This document shows positions 6,401 to 9,282 of a stretch of 9,282 nucleotides of DNA, piece by piece. The notes below the pieces were generated by a model. That model did no database searches and had not been told where the DNA came from. It worked only from the letters and a program-made list of their open reading frames with translations. This stretch comes from Thermotogae bacterium. Lineage in GTDB: Bacteria > Thermotogota > Thermotogae > UBA12178. A program made the translations under genes and the position numbers. Position 1 is the stretch's first letter. Each line of letters starts with the position of its first letter. The stretch spans positions 1 through 9,282 of the forward strand of contig QNAP01000055.1 in NCBI GenBank assembly GCA_003641795.1. The letters run 5' to 3'.

Positions 6401-7582
6401 ATGCCCATTTGGGAAGAGTTGAAACAGGAAGTTGAAACCCTCAAAGGAAGCGGCTTGTATCTTCGAATACGTCGTATATCTAGCCCACAGGGCGCGTGGT
6501 TTGTTGTAGACGGGAAAAGAGTATTGAACCTATGCTCGAATAATTATCTCGGCTTGGCAAGTGAGCCGCGCCTTAAGGAAGCGGCCAAACGAGCGATCAA
6601 AGAGTGGGGAGTTGGACCTGGAGCGGTGAGAACCATAGCGGGTACCCAAGACCTCCACATTCAGTTAGAGGAAGCCTTAGCGAGATTTAAAGAAGTTGAG
6701 GCAACTCTCGTTGTGCAGTCTGGATTCAACGCTAATCAAGCCGTGATTCCCGCGATCACTACCGAGGAAGACGCCATACTTTCAGACGAGCTTAACCATG
6801 CGAGTATCATCGACGGGGTAAGGCTTTCCAAGGCCAGGCGATATGTGTGGAAACACAGAGACGTTCAAGACCTGGAAAGAAAGCTACAAGAAGCTATCAA
6901 AGACGGAGCGAAGAGAAAACTCATTATCACCGATGGTGTTTTCAGCATGGATGGCGATTTGGCACCGCTTCCTGGCATCGTGGAATTGGCAAAGGAGTAC
7001 GACGCCGTGGTTATGGTGGACGATGCCCATGGTGAAGGCGTGCTCGGAGATCATGGACGCGGTATCGCGAGCCACTTCGGTCTTACGGGACAGGTGGACA
7101 TAGAGATTGGTACGCTTTCGAAAGCTTTCGGCGTAGTAGGCGGATATATCGCTGGGAAGGCGGAACTCATAGAGTATTTGAAGCAGAAGGCACGTCCATT
7201 CCTTTTCAGTAGTTCGCTCTCACCTGCAGATACCGCTGCTGCGTTGGAAGCGGTGAAGATACTCGAGGAATCCGACGAACGTGTCAAGCGCCTTTGGGAA
7301 AACGCCGACTATTTCAAAAAGCAATTGCAATCCCTCGGATTCGACGTGGGACATAGCGAAACTCCTATCACTCCAGTGATGCTCTACGACGCGAAGGTTG
7401 CTTCTGAATTCAGTGTGAGACTTTTTGAAGAAGGTATATTCGCACAGTCCATAGGTTATCCAGTAGTGCCAAAAGGTAAGGCTCGGATACGCGTGATGAT
7501 TAGTGCCGTTCACACTAAAGAGGATCTGGACTTTGCTGTTTCCAAATTTGAAAAGATTGGCAAAGAGTTGGATGTGATCTGA
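6401..7582 (+). CDS. kbl: Glycine C-acetyltransferase (2-amino-3-ketobutyrate CoA ligase)
   Basis: This PLP-dependent enzyme of the alpha-oxoamine synthase family cleaves 2-amino-3-ketobutyrate with CoA to glycine and acetyl-CoA, completing threonine breakdown after Tdh. At 393 aa it has the family length. Visible residues are H133 in NHAS (ring stacking on PLP), D207 and H210 in VDDAHGEG (cofactor contacts) and K241 in GTLSKAFG (Schiff-base lysine). Three consecutive in-frame ATGs occur at 6395, 6398 and 6401. The third is chosen because GGAGG (6389-6393) is 7 nt from it and only 1-4 nt from the others. The same fold includes BioF (8-amino-7-oxononanoate synthase), and some thermophile enzymes are reported to do both. 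The adjacent tdh argues strongly for the threonine role, while a nearby bioY leaves a side role in biotin synthesis open. Confidence 0.94.
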   Translation: MPIWEELKQEVETLKGSGLYLRIRRISSPQGAWFVVDGKRVLNLCSNNYLGLASEPRLKEAAKRAIKEWGVGPGAVRTIAGTQDLHIQLEEALARFKEVEATLVVQSGFNANQAVIPAITTEEDAILSDELNHASIIDGVRLSKARRYVWKHRDVQDLERKLQEAIKDGAKRKLIITDGVFSMDGDLAPLPGIVELAKEYDAVVMVDDAHGEGVLGDHGRGIASHFGLTGQVDIEIGTLSKAFGVVGGYIAGKAELIEYLKQKARPFLFSSSLSPADTAAALEAVKILEESDERVKRLWENADYFKKQLQSLGFDVGHSETPITPVMLYDAKVASEFSVRLFEEGIFAQSIGYPVVPKGKARIRVMISAVHTKEDLDFAVSKFEKIGKELDVI

Positions 7583-7585
7583 AGC

Positions 7586-8515
7586 GTGGACGGGAAGGAT
7601 TTTCTTCACAAGTACGGTTGGGCTCTGATCATTGCCGTTACCGCGGTTGTCGTATTGTTAGGTTGGTTCCTGAGTTTGGTTTTTTCTGGGAAGTTTCTCG
7701 TCAGTCCAGTGTTAGTCAACTTCGGACCATTTCAGATACGCTGGTACGGGTTATTGATAGCTTCCGCGATTCTGTTGGCTTACTTCATCGCTCGTTCACA
7801 AGCATTGAAAGAGGGAGTAAACGAAGATCATCTGATAGAAGCCCTTTTGTGGGGTGTTGTTGCCGGTGTTGTTGGAGCTAGGCTCTATTATGTTGCATTT
7901 AACTGGGGGTATTACTCCGAGTATCCGCAAGACATCTTTAAGATCTGGCAGGGTGGGCTGGCTATCCATGGGGGGATTTTTGGGGCGATCATTTCAACAT
8001 TCATCTACACGCGATTTCGCAAAGGTGTCACCTTCAATTTCTTGCAGGGATTGGATATCTTCACCTCGGCTCTTCCTCTAGCGCAAGCCATTGGTCGCTG
8101 GGGTAATTTCTTTAACTACGAAGCTTACGGTAGTCCGACATCTGTTCCCTGGAAAATGTACGTTCCTCCATCACATAGGATGCCGGGATACGAGAATTTT
8201 GAGTACTTCCACCCCACGTTCCTTTACGAGTCTTTGTGGGATCTGGCAACCTTCTTAGTCGTTTTCACGTACCATCGTAAGTTCCGTAAAAGATTCGGCG
8301 AGACCGCAGCATTGTATTTCGTCATGTACTCGGCGGGCAGGTTTGCGATAGAGTCTTTGAGGTTGGACAGCCTCTACGCGGGTGAATTTCGGGTGGCACA
8401 GTTGGTGAGTGCGATTCTCATGATAGTCGGCGCTTTCCTGCTTTTTGCGCTCAGAAAATGGGGTAAACCTGTTCGCCGAAAGGAACTTCAAAGAAGCGAG
8501 GAGATGGTGAAATGA
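7586..8515 (+). CDS. lgt: Phosphatidylglycerol:prolipoprotein diacylglyceryl transferase
   Basis: Lgt attaches diacylglycerol from phosphatidylglycerol to the lipobox cysteine of prolipoproteins in the cytoplasmic membrane. The 309-aa protein is polytopic. Conserved elements are WYG (53-55), GGLAIHGG (123-130, with essential-type H128), the Lgt signature GRWGNFFNYEAYG (170-182, with R171, N174 and E179) and GRFAIESLR (251-259, with R252 and E256). An extra hydrophobic segment at about residues 12-34 precedes the usual start region FGPFQIRWYG, making it roughly 40 residues longer at the N terminus than a minimal Lgt. The GTG start 3 nt after the kbl stop has no good Shine-Dalgarno, so it may depend on translational coupling; a later start cannot be excluded and would remove the added segment. 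Its stop overlaps the next small ORF as ATGA. Confidence 0.95.
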   Translation: MDGKDFLHKYGWALIIAVTAVVVLLGWFLSLVFSGKFLVSPVLVNFGPFQIRWYGLLIASAILLAYFIARSQALKEGVNEDHLIEALLWGVVAGVVGARLYYVAFNWGYYSEYPQDIFKIWQGGLAIHGGIFGAIISTFIYTRFRKGVTFNFLQGLDIFTSALPLAQAIGRWGNFFNYEAYGSPTSVPWKMYVPPSHRMPGYENFEYFHPTFLYESLWDLATFLVVFTYHRKFRKRFGETAALYFVMYSAGRFAIESLRLDSLYAGEFRVAQLVSAILMIVGAFLLFALRKWGKPVRRKELQRSEEMVK

Positions 8516-8598
8516 TACGGAGTATAGTGGTTACCCTAATCCTTTTCTTCGCTATCGTGCTTTTCATGTTCTTGGTTATCCCATGGATCACAGGATGA
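8512..8598 (+). CDS. 28-residue single-pass membrane peptide coupled to lgt
   Basis: A very short ORF begins with ATG 8512, overlapping the lgt stop as ATGA. It is preceded by a strong GAGGAG (8498-8503) with 8-nt spacing. The peptide has a short basic N terminus (MIR), then an almost uninterrupted hydrophobic stretch from about residue 5 to 24, then a short polar tail. This is the design of a small transmembrane protein with the N terminus in the cytoplasm. No known family is recognised. The strong ribosome site and coupling support real translation, and it seems to be the last gene of the string. It might act with Lgt or simply share its transcript; nothing in the sequence decides this. Confidence 0.55.
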   Translation: MIRSIVVTLILFFAIVLFMFLVIPWITG

Positions 8599-8657
8599 GT
8601 GGTGTCATTCTTTTTCGTTTATCTCTGCTTGGGTGTCACAAAAGTGAGCCTCCCGCA

Positions 8658-8678
8658 TTCAATGGTGGTACCATTGAA
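8658..8678. other. 9-bp inverted repeat downstream of the gene string
   Basis: TTCAATGGT (8658-8666) and ACCATTGAA (8670-8678) form a perfect 9-bp inverted repeat around 3 nt. There is no T run on either side, so it is a poor intrinsic terminator. It lies between the last small ORF and the transposase fragment, and could be an operator-like dyad, an RNA 3'-end hairpin, or part of the left end of the decayed insertion element. The rest of 8599-8710 holds no recognisable gene. Confidence 0.45.
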
Positions 8679-8710
8679 ATATCTCAAAACAAGAAAGAAA
8701 GCACAAATGA

Positions 8711-8884
8711 ATGATTCCACAGAAACTTACAAAAAGCGATATTGTAAAGATCATTGAGCAATTGGACAAGCTTTTGCCTTCTAACTTTGTTAACAAACAA
8801 GGCAGAAGTAGAAGAAAGCCTTATTGCGACAAGGACAACTTGAAATCTTCCATCTTATTGAAGCTATGCAGCATCTTGTATTGA
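8711..8884 (+). pseudogene. N-terminal remnant of an insertion-sequence transposase
   Basis: The frame from ATG 8711 encodes 57 residues and then stops at TGA 8882. It looks like the amino-terminal part of an IS4/IS5-like DDE transposase. An amphipathic segment SDIVKIIEQLDKLLP (9-23) is followed by a basic patch GRSRRKPY (31-38) and a D-KD-L helix start, as seen before the catalytic domain in such proteins. A full transposase would be several hundred residues; no DDE domain follows in any frame, because the sequence runs into the repeat block within about 25-40 nt of the stop. No good Shine-Dalgarno is present. The family is judged by eye, so the exact IS group is uncertain. It is best read as a decayed insertion-element fragment. 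Confidence 0.5.
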
Positions 8885-8922
8885 TTCAGAACTGGATGGC
8901 AACAACAGCCGAAGCGAACACT

Positions 8923-9066
8923 TCTCTTCACCGTTTCAGAATCCCTCACGATCATACAGCATCACGAGCGCCGAGTGAGCATCTTCTACTCTCCCCCTTG
9001 ATTCCACATTGCAGAATGCTTGTCTTGCGGAGCGCCGAAGCGAGCACTCAAACAAATGGGCACCGA
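8923..9066. repeat. Tandem repeat, copy 1 (150-bp period)
   Basis: This is the first of two tandem copies. The 144-bp stretch aligns without gaps to 9073-9216 at an offset of 150 bp with nine differences, and 8962-9050 is identical to 9112-9200. It contains two short CCGA...GAGCA cores: GCCGAGTGAGCATC at 8970-8983 and GCCGAAGCGAGCAC at 9034-9047. A related core (GCCGAAGCGAACAC) lies just before it at 8908-8921. The same forward frame is open through both copies; this is treated as a finding rather than annotated as a gene. Confidence 0.9.
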
Positions 9067-9072
9067 GTACTT

Positions 9073-9216
9073 TCACTCCATTGCTTCAGAATCCCTCACG
9101 ATCACACAGCCTCACGAGCGCCGAGTGAGCATCTTCTACTCTCCCCCTTGATTCCACATTGCAGAATGCTTGTCTTGCGGAGCGCCGAAGCGAGCACTCA
9201 TACAAACGGGCACCGA
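9073..9216. repeat. Tandem repeat, copy 2 (150-bp period)
   Basis: The second tandem copy matches 8923-9066 at a 150-bp offset. Differences from copy 1 lie at 9075, 9078, 9081, 9082, 9084, 9105, 9111, 9201 and 9207. Similarity ends just after the CACCGAG at 9211-9217, where a hairpin sequence begins. The CCGA...GAGCA cores lie at 9120-9133 and 9184-9197. No third copy begins before the window ends. Confidence 0.9.
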
Positions 9217-9282
9217 GCTACACGGATGTAGCGAGCATGAAGCTGAAACAGGATGTTGAATCTTCATGGTAGTGCCCGTTTG
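9203..9282. other. Nested inverted repeats that could fold as a three-way junction
   Basis: Three perfect complementary pairs are nested here. The outer pair is CAAACGGGCAC (9203-9213) with GTGCCCGTTTG (9272-9282), 11 bp. Inside it is GCTACA-CGGA-TGTAGC (9217-9232), a 6-bp stem with a tetraloop, followed by CATGAAG (9236-9242) with CTTCATG (9262-9268), 7 bp with a 19-nt loop. Each joining strand is 3 nt. The outer stem ends exactly at the last base of the window, so pairing may continue outside. It may be an RNA fold, an element end, or the left part of a larger inverted repeat. Confidence 0.5.

Noticed and set aside
8786..8797. 12-bp perfect palindrome TTTGTTAACAAA with flanking GCCTT and AAGGC
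   Set aside because: It lies within the transposase remnant reading frame and the flanking arms are asymmetrically spaced; likely chance.
8935..9217. CRISPR array
   Set aside because: Only two copies of a long unit are present, with near-identical sequence throughout and no unique spacers or cas genes.

Overview
The window reads as one long same-strand (+) gene string, followed by a non-coding, repeat-rich tail. Gene content and protein style suggest a thermophilic anaerobic bacterium, most like the Thermotogota. The proteins are rich in Lys, Glu, Val and Ile, Shine-Dalgarno sites are strong GGAGG types, GTG and TTG starts are used, and there is almost no spacing between genes. The phylum call is inference from memory of protein families and no search was run; the genus cannot be fixed, and a Kosmotoga/Mesotoga-like relative is only a guess.

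Layout. Positions 1-287 are a leader region with a hairpin-plus-T-run terminator (124-153) and a promoter with a perfect TATAAT (237-242). A tightly packed series of genes follows: a short phosphofructokinase with the pyrophosphate-dependent residue signature (288-1310), an AMMECR1 protein (1323-1853), an AmmeMemoRadiSam-type radical SAM enzyme (1870-2856), the flavin transferase ApbE (2853-3872), a membrane-anchored NusG domain II protein (3859-4251), a Gx-type membrane transporter (about 4245-4730) and the biotin transporter subunit BioY (4727-5272). Next come a possible 22-residue ORF (5269-5337), threonine dehydrogenase Tdh (5349-6386), glycine C-acetyltransferase Kbl (6401-7582), prolipoprotein diacylglyceryl transferase Lgt (7586-8515) and a 28-residue single-pass membrane peptide (8512-8598). 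Spacers are 0-16 nt or the genes overlap, so the whole set could be one transcription unit.

How the genes fit together. Tdh and Kbl form a complete two-step threonine-to-glycine plus acetyl-CoA route, and the phosphofructokinase is a glycolytic step. ApbE, the NusG-II protein and the Gx transporter look like a membrane or extracytoplasmic module; ApbE covalently attaches FMN to exported or membrane proteins, but no obvious FMN-acceptor protein lies in the window. AMMECR1 and its radical SAM partner are present without the third usual component, Memo. Lgt and BioY serve lipoprotein maturation and biotin uptake.

The tail (8599-9282) holds a 9-bp inverted repeat, a 57-codon N-terminal remnant of an insertion-sequence transposase, two near-identical tandem copies of a 150-bp-period repeat, and a set of nested inverted repeats at the very end that could fold as a three-way junction. 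A GCCGAAGCGAGCAC-like core from the repeat also appears at the first bases of the window, so the gene string may be flanked on both sides by the same repeat family.
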